Part shown: positions 7,449-17,000 of the stretch, piece after piece
Layout of the letters: each line of letters starts with the position of its first letter
Position numbering within the stretch: the first letter of the stretch is position 1
Assembly (NCBI GenBank): GCA_030614585.1
Contig: JAUWTT010000009.1
Coordinates: forward strand, 1 to 21,583
Direction of reading: 5' to 3'
DNA length: 21,583 bases
Origin: Acidobacteriota bacterium
GTDB taxonomy: Bacteria > Acidobacteriota > UBA6911 > RPQK01 > JAPXNP01
The notes under the pieces: model-generated
What the model saw: the letters and a program-made list of their open reading frames with translations, nothing else
Told to the model about the DNA's origin: nothing
Databases searched by the model: none
Position numbers and translations under genes: made by a program

Positions 7449-7570
7449 TCGGTGATCGGTAATCGGGAAGTAGTAAGTAGTGAGTAGTGAGTAGACCAGG
7501 GATTTCCTTGGTGGGCTTGGTGACTTGGTGGTAAATCTCCTTACCCCGATTACCGATCACCGATTACCGG
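7442..7570. repeat. Composite heptamer-repeat block 2 with perfect 26-bp inverted ends
   Basis: 7442-7467 (CGGTAAT/CGGTGAT/CGGTAAT units between CC and CGGG) is the exact reverse complement of 7545-7570. The 77 bp between hold TAGTAAG/TAGTGAG units (7468-7494), then AGTAGACCAGGGATTTCC, then CTTGGTGG-type repeats (7507-7535). Read on the minus strand the order is array - CCAAG - TACTTAC - inverted array, as in the blocks at 1948 and 19703. It separates glgB from the DUF3536 gene. The glgB stop codon begins 2 bp after the right arm. Confidence 0.85.
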
Positions 7571-7571
7571 A

Positions 7572-9530
7572 TCATTCCGGTTTGAAAAACACCGTCGAGA
7601 GAGGAGGCAAGGTCAAATTGACGGAGTATGGCCGTCCATGGAAAGGGATCGGGACCGCTTCGACACCTCCCATATTCCCCTGGCCGGAACCGCCGTAATC
7701 CTTGCCGTCGCTATTAAGGATCTCCTCCCACTTTCCTTTGAACGGCACGCCCACACGATAGTTATGCCTGGGAACCGGCGTGAAGTTTGAAGCTACCATC
7801 ACGACGCAGTCACCCGACTTACCCCAACGCAACAGGCTGACCACGCTCTGGTCACTATCTCCGCAATCGATCCACTCAAAGCCCTCTGCCGAGAAGTCCA
7901 CTTCATGCAGCGCTGGTTCATTTCGATAAAGGCGGTTTAGGTCAGTGACCCAAAGCTGTAACCCTGCGTGGAGGGGATACTCCGCCAGATGCCACTCAAC
8001 GCTGCTCTCATGATCCCACTCACTCCATTGCCCCAGTTCACCGCCCATGAAGAGCAGTTTCTTTGCAGGCTGCGCGAACATGTAGCCGTAGAGAGTTCTC
8101 AGGTTCGCAAACTTTTGCCAATCATCCCCCGTCATTTTGCCCAGCAGCGATCCTTTGCCGTGGACCACTTCGTCGTGGGAAAGGGGAAGAACGAAGTTCT
8201 CCTGAAAGGCGTAAAGCATACGGAATGTAAGGTTATTCTGATGGAACTTCCTATGGACTGCCTCCTTCGACATATACTCCAAAGTGTCATGCATCCAGCC
8301 CATGTCCCACTTCATTCCGAACCCAAGGCCTCCTAAATAGGTCGGACGGGAAACCATCGGCCAGGCTGTCGACTCCTCGGCGAACGTCTGGACATCTCCG
8401 AACTCCTCGTAGACCATCCGGTTCAGCTGTTGAAGGAACTCGATCGCATCGATGTTCTCATTGCCACCATACTCATTAGGAATCCAATCCCCGTCTTCTC
8501 TCGAATAGTCCAGGTACAGCATCGAAGCGACAGCATCGACCCGGATACCATCAATGTGATAGCGCTTCAACCAGGAACTGGCCGAGCTCATGAGAAAGCT
8601 ACGGACCTCGTTGCGCCCATAGTTGAAAATGTAGCTGCTCCAATCAGGATGAAAACCCTTCCGAGCGTCAGCGTGTTCGTAAAGGTGAGTACCGTCGAAA
8701 TATCCCAGCCCATGTTCATCCGTCGGGAAATGCGAGGGCACCCAGTCCAGAATCACGCCAATCCCGTTCTGGTGAAGACAATCCACCAGGAACATGAAAT
8801 CTTCAGGCGTTCCGAAACGGCTGGTAGGGGCAAAATAGCCCGTTGTCTGATATCCCCACGACCCACCGAACGGATACTCCATAATCGGCAGCAACTCTAT
8901 GTGAGTGAACCCGAGCCCTTTGACGTAGTCAGCCAGCTTTGAAGCAAGTTCCCGATAAGTAAGAGAACGGTTCCCCTCTTCCGGGGCCCGCATCCATGAG
9001 CCGAGGTGGACTTCATATATTGAGATTGGCGCCTCAAGGCTATTGTGCTCCTTCCTGCTTGCCATCCATGCTTGATCGTTCCACTCATAATCCAGGGTCC
9101 ATACTCGGGAACCTGTCCTGGGCGGGACCTCTGCGTATACGGCGAACGGGTCGGCCTTCAAAACGGCGTGCCCGTCAAAACGCGAAACGATGTGATACTT
9201 GTAGATTGAGCCCTTCTTCGCGCCCTCTAATACGGCCCCCTCCCAGATTCCAGACTGACCTCTGGCGTGCAGTAGGTTCTCACCCGGCTTCCAACCGTTG
9301 AAATCTCCCACAACGGATACCTGCACCGCGTCGGGAGCCCAAACGGCGAAATAGACTCCCGCCTTGCGTCCGACGCGAATCTGGTGTGAGCCGAGCTTCT
9401 CGTAAAGGCGGCTATGTGTGCCCTCGTTGAACAGGTACAGATCCTGGTCCCCCAAGAGACTCGTGTCGCCGGCAGCTCGACGGGATGGCTTCTTCTTCTG
9501 ACTCTTTTTTCCCGGGTCTTTGCTTTTCAT
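7572..9530 (-). CDS. glgB: 1,4-alpha-glucan branching enzyme
   Basis: GlgB cuts an alpha-1,4 chain and reattaches it as an alpha-1,6 branch in glycogen-like polymer. The 652-residue protein has a Lys-rich leader (1-20), a carbohydrate-binding CBM48 module (about 55-135), a GH13 barrel and an all-beta C-terminal domain. Catalytic residues are visible: nucleophile Asp332 in GIRVDAVASMLYLDYSR, acid/base Glu385 in FAEESTAWP, and Asp453 in LSHDEVVHGK. EVHLGSW and EYPFGGSWGYQTTGYFAPTSR are typical GlgB barrel motifs. It starts 32 nt after the malQ stop codon, with AAGG about 9 nt before the ATG, so it is probably co-transcribed with malQ and glgE. Its stop codon lies directly beside the inverted-repeat block at 7442-7570. 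Confidence 0.96.
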   Translation of the reverse strand: MKSKDPGKKSQKKKPSRRAAGDTSLLGDQDLYLFNEGTHSRLYEKLGSHQIRVGRKAGVYFAVWAPDAVQVSVVGDFNGWKPGENLLHARGQSGIWEGAVLEGAKKGSIYKYHIVSRFDGHAVLKADPFAVYAEVPPRTGSRVWTLDYEWNDQAWMASRKEHNSLEAPISIYEVHLGSWMRAPEEGNRSLTYRELASKLADYVKGLGFTHIELLPIMEYPFGGSWGYQTTGYFAPTSRFGTPEDFMFLVDCLHQNGIGVILDWVPSHFPTDEHGLGYFDGTHLYEHADARKGFHPDWSSYIFNYGRNEVRSFLMSSASSWLKRYHIDGIRVDAVASMLYLDYSREDGDWIPNEYGGNENIDAIEFLQQLNRMVYEEFGDVQTFAEESTAWPMVSRPTYLGGLGFGMKWDMGWMHDTLEYMSKEAVHRKFHQNNLTFRMLYAFQENFVLPLSHDEVVHGKGSLLGKMTGDDWQKFANLRTLYGYMFAQPAKKLLFMGGELGQWSEWDHESSVEWHLAEYPLHAGLQLWVTDLNRLYRNEPALHEVDFSAEGFEWIDCGDSDQSVVSLLRWGKSGDCVVMVASNFTPVPRHNYRVGVPFKGKWEEILNSDGKDYGGSGQGNMGGVEAVPIPFHGRPYSVNLTLPPLSTVFFKPE

Positions 9531-9562
9531 GGAAGTTACCTTTTTGGAAATCCTCTTCCCTC

Positions 9563-11668
9563 TTACTCTTGCACCAGCTTTCGACAGCTGTCAATGCCCC
9601 GAAGAATGTCACGGAGCGAGTCGTCGCTGGTGAATTCCTCAAGGGAGTATCTCGACTTCCTTTTCCAATTGGGCATTTCTGGACCTGTTCCGGGGATGTT
9701 CTGAGGTTTCTCCTCCGACCACAGGTCTTCAATGTTGACTAGCACGTATCGGGCATCGCTCCCAGCCAGGTACTCGACCCATTTAATTACTGCGGTTAGC
9801 TCGGCCGACTCACTGAACGGATCTCCTTCGCCGTTCAAGAAGCTCTGAAGGTTACGAATCAGGGCTACTCGTTGCTCCTTTTCTGAATTCCACTCCTCCT
9901 CATTGAGCAACCCCATTTCCCTGCGGAGGTCAATATCGAGCCCCCGCCAAAAGGCCACCGCCGTTGGCGTATCGTGAGTGTTTAAACTGGCCACGACTCC
10001 TTGGGCGACAGGAGAGAGAGGAGGCCAATCGTGACTAGAATTCTCAAACTGACCTACATACATACGGTGAATCCCATGTTGCCCCATCTTCTCTCGAATT
10101 AGTGGGCTCACTGTGCCCAGATCCTCTCCAACAACCACGCAATCATGGCGGTTCGATTCCACAGCCAGGATTGCCAGAAGATCTTCGGTGGGATAATTCA
10201 CATAGACCCCATTCTCGGGGTCCCACCCATTCGGTATCCAGTAGAGTCTTTGCAGACTCATGAAGTGGTCTACACGGATCAGATCGCAGCGACGCATAAG
10301 CTGGCTGAGGACCTCCCTGAGATATCGGTGGCCCAGACGTCGCGACTCCTCCGGATGCGGGGGACGGAAACCCCAGTCCTGCCCCTTTCGAAAGAAGTCA
10401 TCTGGCGGTGCCCCGCCACTCACGTGGGCAGCAAAACTGGATGACTCCAGCCAGGCGTCGAATCCATCCGGGTGAACACCCAAAGGAAAATCCAAATAGA
10501 CGCCAACCTCACTTCCACGGGCAACTGAGTGGAGGCTTTCAATTTGCTGATCGGCCAGCCACTGAGAATACAGATGGTAGACCTTGCTGGATTCATCATA
10601 ATCTCCAACCACGAATGTGCCATCGCGGAGCCGATCCGGCCAGTCATTCCAACTCTGGCGACGTTTCTCATGCACCGCCCGGAACTCAGCATACAGAACA
10701 GCTTCCGGGCGTCTTGACAGAAAGTCACGGAAAGCTGGGGATGCGTCGCCTCCCTCCTCGGAAAACTGTCGCGCCAAGGCCTCGAGAATCTGTCGTTTGT
10801 GAGCTATAGCCCGACCGTAGTCCACTAGTTCAGAGGCTCTAAGACGCTGAAGTTCCTCCTGAAAGTCGCTGGATTCAAACATCCTGCGACCTTCTTCGGA
10901 GGTTCCCCACTGCGGGGCACAGGTCGGGTCGACAAACAGTTCGTTCCAGAACAACCGGCTGGCTGGAACGTAGGGACTGGGCTCCAGGGGCTCCTCCAGA
11001 AAAGCGGCGAACAGTGGCAAGGTACCGACAAACCTCCCCCCCTCTTGGCTGATCCAGCGGACAAAGTCTTGAAAGTCGGTAAAATCACCAACTCCCCAGC
11101 TTCTTTCAGACTTCAGAGCATACATCGGGAGAAAAAGCCCCCAGAGTCGATCCGCGTGCTGCGAGAAAGCCCTGCCAGGTGCAGACACGAGGTGTACATG
11201 CTCGACACCTGAACTGGTCTCAATCTCAAGGTCCTGATATCCAAACGGGAGTTGAGGGATTTCCAGCTCCCTGCACTCAACAGGTCCGCCGTCGACTTCA
11301 TGGGAGGATCGCAGAGGAAGGTCGCTTCTCCGGAGTTCCCATCGCTTCTCTTCGCCGCTCTCCAGGCCGATTCTCAAGCGCAGCCAATCTGAGGTGTCGC
11401 TCCCAGAAAACTGAACCGGGATCGTCACTGATTGACCGTCCCAACTGACCGACACCGGCTCGGCAAAACGGATCATTAGTTGCCGGCGGCGACGACGAAC
11501 TTCAGCCGGCACCTCATCCAGGTTTTCAACTTCGGCTCCAAGGCTTCTCAGGACCGCCATGAGCACGTCTGGTTGAGGCTCACGCAGATTCCCCAACCCG
11601 TCATGAAAAGAGGTCTCGACCTGGTAAAGCTGTGCCAGTTCGTGTAACGAATTCAGTTCTCGACTCAT
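9563..11668 (-). CDS. malQ: 4-alpha-glucanotransferase (amylomaltase, GH77)
   Basis: MalQ transfers malto-oligosaccharyl units between alpha-1,4-glucans, releasing glucose and rebuilding longer chains in the cytoplasm. At 701 residues it is the long, E. coli-like form, with an N-terminal beta-rich extension (about 1-165) before the GH77 barrel. Key residues are Asp467 (nucleophile, LIRVDHFMSL), Glu515 (VVVGEDLGTV) and Asp566 (LNTHDTPT). NIPGTGPEMPNW near the end is a family signature. SPYVPASRLFWNELFVDP (231-248) is the usual substrate-pocket segment. The gene lies between glgE (51 nt upstream) and glgB (32 nt downstream) and is presumably in one operon with them. No ribosome site is seen; TATTTT lies 4 nt before the ATG, so an internal leaderless start cannot be excluded. 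Confidence 0.95.
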   Translation of the reverse strand: MSRELNSLHELAQLYQVETSFHDGLGNLREPQPDVLMAVLRSLGAEVENLDEVPAEVRRRRRQLMIRFAEPVSVSWDGQSVTIPVQFSGSDTSDWLRLRIGLESGEEKRWELRRSDLPLRSSHEVDGGPVECRELEIPQLPFGYQDLEIETSSGVEHVHLVSAPGRAFSQHADRLWGLFLPMYALKSERSWGVGDFTDFQDFVRWISQEGGRFVGTLPLFAAFLEEPLEPSPYVPASRLFWNELFVDPTCAPQWGTSEEGRRMFESSDFQEELQRLRASELVDYGRAIAHKRQILEALARQFSEEGGDASPAFRDFLSRRPEAVLYAEFRAVHEKRRQSWNDWPDRLRDGTFVVGDYDESSKVYHLYSQWLADQQIESLHSVARGSEVGVYLDFPLGVHPDGFDAWLESSSFAAHVSGGAPPDDFFRKGQDWGFRPPHPEESRRLGHRYLREVLSQLMRRCDLIRVDHFMSLQRLYWIPNGWDPENGVYVNYPTEDLLAILAVESNRHDCVVVGEDLGTVSPLIREKMGQHGIHRMYVGQFENSSHDWPPLSPVAQGVVASLNTHDTPTAVAFWRGLDIDLRREMGLLNEEEWNSEKEQRVALIRNLQSFLNGEGDPFSESAELTAVIKWVEYLAGSDARYVLVNIEDLWSEEKPQNIPGTGPEMPNWKRKSRYSLEEFTSDDSLRDILRGIDSCRKLVQE

Positions 11669-11719
11669 CGCAAAAATACGTTTGTCTGAAAGAATCCCGT
11701 GTGCTCTAGATGAGGCAAA

Positions 11720-13699
11720 TTAGAGAAAGTACTCAAAATCCAGTTCTGAACGGACCTTTCTGCGTAAACTGAAGATGTGGGCCGGCATCACATGAGGATT
11801 GAGCTCCACGTAATTTCGATGACCCGTCCAAAGATACCGTTCTTCACTGATCAGGTCATGCACTTGGTACGGAGCATCCGCAGGAATCCCGAACTCCTGC
11901 AAAGGAAACTCGACCCATCCTGAGTGAGTGTGATGCGGATCGAGATTCACAACAACGATGACCAAGTCCGAACCATCTGCAGAACGCTTGCTGTAACAGA
12001 TCAGTTGCTCGTTATCCACGGGGTGGAACTGCAAGGTATGGTCAAGCTGAAGAGCGGGGCTATTGTTTCGGATTCTGTTCACCCTCGCAACTAAATCCCT
12101 GAAACTCTCCGCTTTCGATACGTCCCAAGACTTCAGCTCGTACTTTTCCGAGTTGAGGTACTCTTCGCTGCCGGGCTCTCTGGGCTGGGCATCACACATC
12201 TCAAACGCGGGGCCGTAAATGCCGTAGTTGGCCGAGAGAGTAGCTGCCAAGATCAATCGAATGACAAACGCGGGCCTTCCCCCGGTTTGAATATACTCGG
12301 TCAAGATGTCGGGAGTGTTTGGCCAGGCGTTCGAGCGGAAGAATTCCTTTACTTCGGTCTGTGTCAATCCACGGAAGTACTTCGAGAGCTCCCACTTCGT
12401 ATTCCTCCAGGCAAAATAGGTGTAGGACTGAGAGAATCCGAGCTTCCCGAGGCGGTACATGATCCTGGGGCGTGTGAAGGCCTCCGAAAGGAGGATCATT
12501 TCCGGATGTTCCTTCCGCAATTCAGGAATGACCCATTCCCAAAATGCAAAGGGCTTGGTATGAGGGTTATCCACCCGAAATATCGTAACCCCCTGTTCCA
12601 TCCAGAACTCAAACACGCTTTTCAGCTCCGACCACAGTTCGCGGGCCCCGCTGTTCTCAAACTCGAACGGAAGGATGTCCTCGTATTTCTTAGGAGGATT
12701 CTCGGCATATTGCACTGTCCCGTCAGGCCTGTGTCGAAACCACTCGGGATGTTCCGTCACATAAGGGTGATCTGGAGAACACTGGAAGGCAAGATCAAGC
12801 GCTATTTCGATTCCAAGGTCTTTGGCAACCTCCACTAGAGCCCTGAAATCTTCAAGAGTCCCGAGTTCGGGGTGGGTGGCTTTATGCCCGCCATCTTCTG
12901 AACCAATCGCCCAGGGACTTCCGCAATCTTCAGGAGTTGCCTCCAGGGAATTGTTCTTCCCTTTCCGTTTAGTGGTCCCAATCGGATGGATCGGGGAAAA
13001 GTAAACAACATCAAACCCCATTCGAGCCAGCTCAGGAAGTACTTCTTCGCAGTCTTTGAAAGTCCCGTGCTGCCCTTCCTTTCCGTATGAGCGGGGAAAG
13101 ATCTCGTACCAGGAACTGAAACGGGCCTTGGCCCGCTCAACAGTTACGGGCAACTCCCTGTCGAGCCGAGAGATCAACTCCCTTTTTGGATATCTGTAAA
13201 GCAGCTGGGCCAGATCCTTGTCCAGAGCCAGCTTGACCTTAACTGAGGGATCGTTGTCGGTGCAGAGAAACTCCGCTAACTCCATCAACTGCTTTCGATC
13301 CCTGTCCGAAGCTCTCTCTGACGTTTTCATTATCAGATCGCTTCCGATGAGAAGATCCACTGAAATGTCCAGTCCTGCGTCGAGCTTCTTTTGCAGTCCG
13401 CTTCGCCAGGTCTTGAAATGGTCTATCCAAGCCTCGACGGTGTAGAAGTAGGAGCCGAGTTCAGCAACTTCGAAAGAAGCCTGCCACCTGTCGTTCGAAA
13501 TGGGCTCCATGGACACCTGTTTCCATGGTGCTCCCTGGGCCTCGAAACGATAGTGGAGTAAGGCACTGATCGAGTCGTGACTGTCGGCGAAAATGTCTGC
13601 TTCAACTGTGACAGTTTCTCCCACGACTCTTTTGATGGGGAATCTGCCAGAGTCTACCTGAGGCCGAACATTTTCAATCACCACACGTTGTTTCGTCAT
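11720..13699 (-). CDS. glgE: Alpha-1,4-glucan:maltose-1-phosphate maltosyltransferase
   Basis: GlgE (GH13 subfamily 3) extends alpha-1,4-glucan using maltose-1-phosphate as donor. This is the key step of the GlgE pathway, in which trehalose is converted to polymer. The open frame reaches 13804, but homology begins at MTKQRVVIENVRPQVDSGRF, a typical GlgE start. I therefore place the start at 13699, giving 659 residues, the usual size. In that numbering the nucleophile is Asp377 in FRVDNPHTKP and the acid/base is Glu406 in LSEAFTRP. QYAENPPKKYEDI is the characteristic GlgE substrate-loop motif. TreS and maltokinase, which make the donor, are not in the window. There is no ribosome site before the ATG; TAACCT lies 7 nt upstream, consistent with a leaderless first gene of a glgE-malQ-glgB operon. 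Confidence 0.95.
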   Translation of the reverse strand: MTKQRVVIENVRPQVDSGRFPIKRVVGETVTVEADIFADSHDSISALLHYRFEAQGAPWKQVSMEPISNDRWQASFEVAELGSYFYTVEAWIDHFKTWRSGLQKKLDAGLDISVDLLIGSDLIMKTSERASDRDRKQLMELAEFLCTDNDPSVKVKLALDKDLAQLLYRYPKRELISRLDRELPVTVERAKARFSSWYEIFPRSYGKEGQHGTFKDCEEVLPELARMGFDVVYFSPIHPIGTTKRKGKNNSLEATPEDCGSPWAIGSEDGGHKATHPELGTLEDFRALVEVAKDLGIEIALDLAFQCSPDHPYVTEHPEWFRHRPDGTVQYAENPPKKYEDILPFEFENSGARELWSELKSVFEFWMEQGVTIFRVDNPHTKPFAFWEWVIPELRKEHPEMILLSEAFTRPRIMYRLGKLGFSQSYTYFAWRNTKWELSKYFRGLTQTEVKEFFRSNAWPNTPDILTEYIQTGGRPAFVIRLILAATLSANYGIYGPAFEMCDAQPREPGSEEYLNSEKYELKSWDVSKAESFRDLVARVNRIRNNSPALQLDHTLQFHPVDNEQLICYSKRSADGSDLVIVVVNLDPHHTHSGWVEFPLQEFGIPADAPYQVHDLISEERYLWTGHRNYVELNPHVMPAHIFSLRRKVRSELDFEYFL

Positions 13700-13817
13700 A
13701 GACACTAGGTTACAGGAAGTTATCTTCGAATTACACGCGTTCATAGGTTCACCACTAAGGCATCCAGGTACCAGGAATCCACCAGCCGCACTCATGCTCG
13801 CCATGGGGCCCGAGTCC

Positions 13818-13888
13818 CTTTGTCGTAAGCTTTGTCGATTCCTGCCACTGGGTTCTCGACAAAGCTTGCGATTAAGTTCACGACAAAG
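13818..13888. repeat. Inverted-repeat element with 12-bp units, copy A
   Basis: The left arm CTTTGTCG-TAAGCTTTGTCGA (13818-13838) pairs with the right arm 13856-13888. The right arm read in reverse has units TCGTGAACTTAA, TCGCAAGCTTTG and TCGAGAACCCAG, so the left arm lacks exactly one 12-bp unit. A 21-bp stretch (13868-13888) is identical, in inverted orientation, to 17319-17339 on the other side of dnaE2. No coding potential. Confidence 0.75.
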
Positions 13889-13915
13889 TTTTGGGAAGAG
13901 AAGGAGTATGTAAAT

Positions 13916-13991
13916 GGCGAATGACGAACGGCGAACGACAACTTTTCACTACTTACTTCTTAGCTACCCCGATAACCGTTTACCGATCACC
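13916..13991. repeat. Mixed heptamer arrays: GACGAAC, TACTTAC and ATTACCG families
   Basis: GGCGAAT/GACGAAC/GGCGAAC/GACAAC units occupy 13916-13942. CACTACTTACTTCTTAG follows at 13948-13964, and CCGATAACCGTTTACCG plus ATCACC at about 13969-13991. Three unrelated sequences, all with 7-bp period, sit side by side. Together with the CCCAGTT array they fill the space between the 12-bp-unit element and the dnaE2 stop codon. Confidence 0.75.
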
Positions 13992-13995
13992 AGCC

Positions 13996-14051
13996 CCCAG
14001 TTCCCAGTTCCCAGTTCCCAGTTCCCAGTTCCCAGTTCCCAGTTCCCAGTT
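13996..14051. repeat. Perfect tandem array, eight copies of CCCAGTT
   Basis: Eight uninterrupted identical 7-bp units occupy 13996-14051. The last two bases overlap the complement of the dnaE2 TAA stop codon (14050-14052). This is the longest perfect array in the window and would be expected to vary in copy number by replication slippage. Confidence 0.95.
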
Positions 14052-17000
14052 AATGAAAATCGTGGGAGGATATGGGAATGTCGAGCCCTGTCAATCCACG
14101 AACTTTGTGGGCGAGGACGGAGATCACATTGTTCTGATTCTGAAGCATTCCTTCGATTATGAGAAAAGGATGACTCATTAAAACCAAACGGTTTTTCTCG
14201 AACATTTTAGGACGGAAAACGATATTCGAAATGCCCGTTTCGTCTTCAAGGCTCATGAAGAGGAATCCTTTAGCTGTCATCGGTCTCTGGCGTACGATTA
14301 CAGTGCCTGCAACTCTCACTTTCCGCCCGTCTTTGAGCTTTTCCAAGGAAGCGGAAGGAACGATCCCCAGGGAATTCAATTCCCTTCTTTTCAAGGCCAT
14401 GGCATGGGGTCCGACTGTGATTCCAGCTCCTTCGTAGTCTGAAGCCAGTCGCTCCATAGCCGTCATCTCCTGAAGCGGAGATATGTCGTATGGAGAAGAA
14501 GTGTTTTCGAAAAGGGGACCTGCAAATCGACAAACCTTCTCCACTTGCCAGAGAGCTTCCCGTCTTTTCAACCCGAATGAATTCAGAGCACCGATTCTTG
14601 CCAGGGTCGTGATCTCAGACCTGTTCGGCTTTATCCGCTGCTGCAAATCATCAACAGAAGAAAAGGCACAGCGGTGTCGTTCCGTTTCGATGCGCTGACC
14701 TGTTTCTTCTCGCAACCCTTTGACGTACATGAGACCCAAGCGGATCGACTGATCTTCCTCGATCCCACACCTCCAGTCTGACTTCTGGACATCGACCGGC
14801 TTTACGCGCTGTCCTCTACGCTGCGCATCCTTGACCAGGGTAGCCGGATGATAGAAACCCATCGGCTGATTGTTCAGCAATGCAGTATAAAACTCAGCTG
14901 GAAAGTGCGCTTTCAGGTAAGCACTGGCGTAAGCCAACAGCGCAAAACTAGCGGCGTGAGACTCAGGGAATCCATACAGGGCGAATGACGTGATGTGGCG
15001 GATGATTGTCTCTGCAGCCTCCCCATGGATCCCATTCTTCTCGAGACCTTCCCTGAGTCTCTTTTCGATTTTCGCCATCGCTCCATCCGGCTTCTTAAAA
15101 CCCAGGGCTCGCCTCAATTCCTCGGCCTCTCCCCCGGTAAAACCGGCGCCCAACATTGCAATCCTTAATAGTTGCTCTTGAAACAGCGGGACTCCGAGAG
15201 TCCGCTTCAGAATTGGCTCCAAAGAGGGGTGCGGATACGTGACCGGTTCCAGACCGGCTCGCCTGCTGAGATATGGGTGAACCATCTTGCCCACGATTGG
15301 ACCAGGGCGGATTATGGCGACCTCTACTACCAGATCGTAAAAACACGTCGGCTTCAAACGAGGAAGTGTTGCCATTTGGGCTCGACTTTCTACCTGAAAA
15401 ACCCCTACGGTATCGGCCTGTTGAAGCATCGAATAGACTTTTGGGTCGTCTTGAGGCAAATGCGCGAGATCAATTTCACGATTCGATTCTCGAATCAATT
15501 CGAGAGACTCGTGTATGGCGGCCATCATACCCAACCCCAGAAGGTCAACTTTGATAATTCCCAAATCAGCACAGTCATCTTTGTCCCACTGCACAACTGT
15601 GCGTCCCGGCATGCGAGCACTCTCCACGGGCACCACCGAGTCGAGACTCCCCTGGCAAATGATCATTCCTCCGGTATGCTGCCCGAGATGCCGCGGTAAA
15701 TCTTGAATTTCTCGCCACAGTCGAACAAAGTTCCGGACTCTCCGATGAGAAAGATTCAGCCCCGCTTCTTGAAACCTTTCGAGCAATAGCCCCTCTTCCT
15801 CAAAGACCGACCAACCCCACGTGACGAGTAATTTCGACAATCGATCCAGAACCTGGAGAGGAAATCCAAGAGCTTTTCCCACCTCTCTTGCTGCGCTACG
15901 GCAGCGGTAAGTAATGACATTGGCAGTCATCGCGGCTCCACGCCGTCCGTAGCGGTCGTATACGTACTGAATAACGCTCTCCCGACGATCACCGCTGGGA
16001 AGGTCCAAGTCGATGTCGGGCCACTCTCCCCTTTCTTCAGATAGGAATCTCTCAAAGAGGAGTTCCATGCCAACCGGATCGACAGCGGTAATTCCCAGGC
16101 TGTAGCAAACCGCACTATTTGCCGCCGAACCCCGTCCCTGGACCAAAATCTCGTGCCGCTTGCAAAACTGAACGATGTCCCAGACAATCAGGAAATACCC
16201 GGCCAAACCCAGCTTTCCAATAATGTCTAATTCGTATTCGATCTGGCGGCGTGCTTTCGCATAAAAGGGCCGGTAACGGTCCCGTGCTCCTGCTTCCGTG
16301 AGCTTTCTCAAGTAACTGTTCATCGTCTCTCCCGAAGGCACATCGTAGGCGGGAAACTGGTACCCCAGATCCTTCAATGTGAAGTCCAACCGGTGTGAGA
16401 GTTCTACACTGTTAGCTAACGCCTGCGGCAAGTCGGCAAAGGTTTGTGTCATCTCGCCAGGAGATTTCAAATGGCACTCTGCATTTCTGTTTAGCAGCTT
16501 TCCCGCTTCATCAAGGTTCGTCCGGTGCTTAATGCAGGTGAGCACATCGTGTAGAAGACGTCCGGAGGAACGCGCATAACGCACCCCGTTAGTGGCCAGC
16601 AGTGGCAAGTTCAGCTGATTGGCCAGATCTGCCAACATCTGGTTGCGCGACTCCTGCTCCCGATCAAAGTGACGTTGAACTTCTACATAGACGTTCTTAT
16701 CTCCCCAGATTTGTTTGAGCCTCTTGAGGAAATTCAAGGCATGGAGTGATCCTTGTTTCATCAAAGCAGGAAGTGGGCCTTTGTCTCCCCCGGTGAGACA
16801 GACCAGCCCCGAGGAGTATTGTTCCAGCTCTTCCAGTGTCGTCTCCCCCTCACCCTTCTCCGCATCCAGTTTCGAATCTGTGATCAGGTGGCAGAGATTC
16901 TGATAGCCTTCCCTTGATTGCACCAAGACGGGCAGGCACCCCTCCCTAAGAGTGATCTCCGAACCCACAATGGGACGTACCCCAACTTCCCTGCAGGCTC

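Noticed and set aside
7442..7570. Plasmid-type iterons or replication origin
   Set aside because: The direct repeats are 7 bp, not the usual 17-22 bp, no rep gene is present, and similar blocks occur at several unrelated sites in the window.
8430..8942. 170-residue plus-strand open frame
   Set aside because: It is antisense to glgB with no domain of its own; a shadow of the conserved coding strand.
12010..12580. DnaA-box-like TTATCCAC sequences (about 12014 and 12566), possible origin
   Set aside because: Both lie inside glgE and encode Val-Asp-Asn (one of them the catalytic VDNPH motif). There is no AT-rich region or cluster, so chance is the better explanation.
13700..13804. 35-codon N-terminal extension of GlgE
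   Set aside because: The extra residues have no similarity to GlgE N-termini and are Cys/Gly/Ala-rich. Homology starts at the Met encoded at 13699.
13996..14051. CRISPR array
   Set aside because: The eight CCCAGTT units are contiguous with no spacers, and no cas gene is present. The other heptamer arrays also lack spacers.
15172..15699. 175-residue plus-strand open frame
   Set aside because: It is antisense to dnaE2, which is conserved throughout this stretch.
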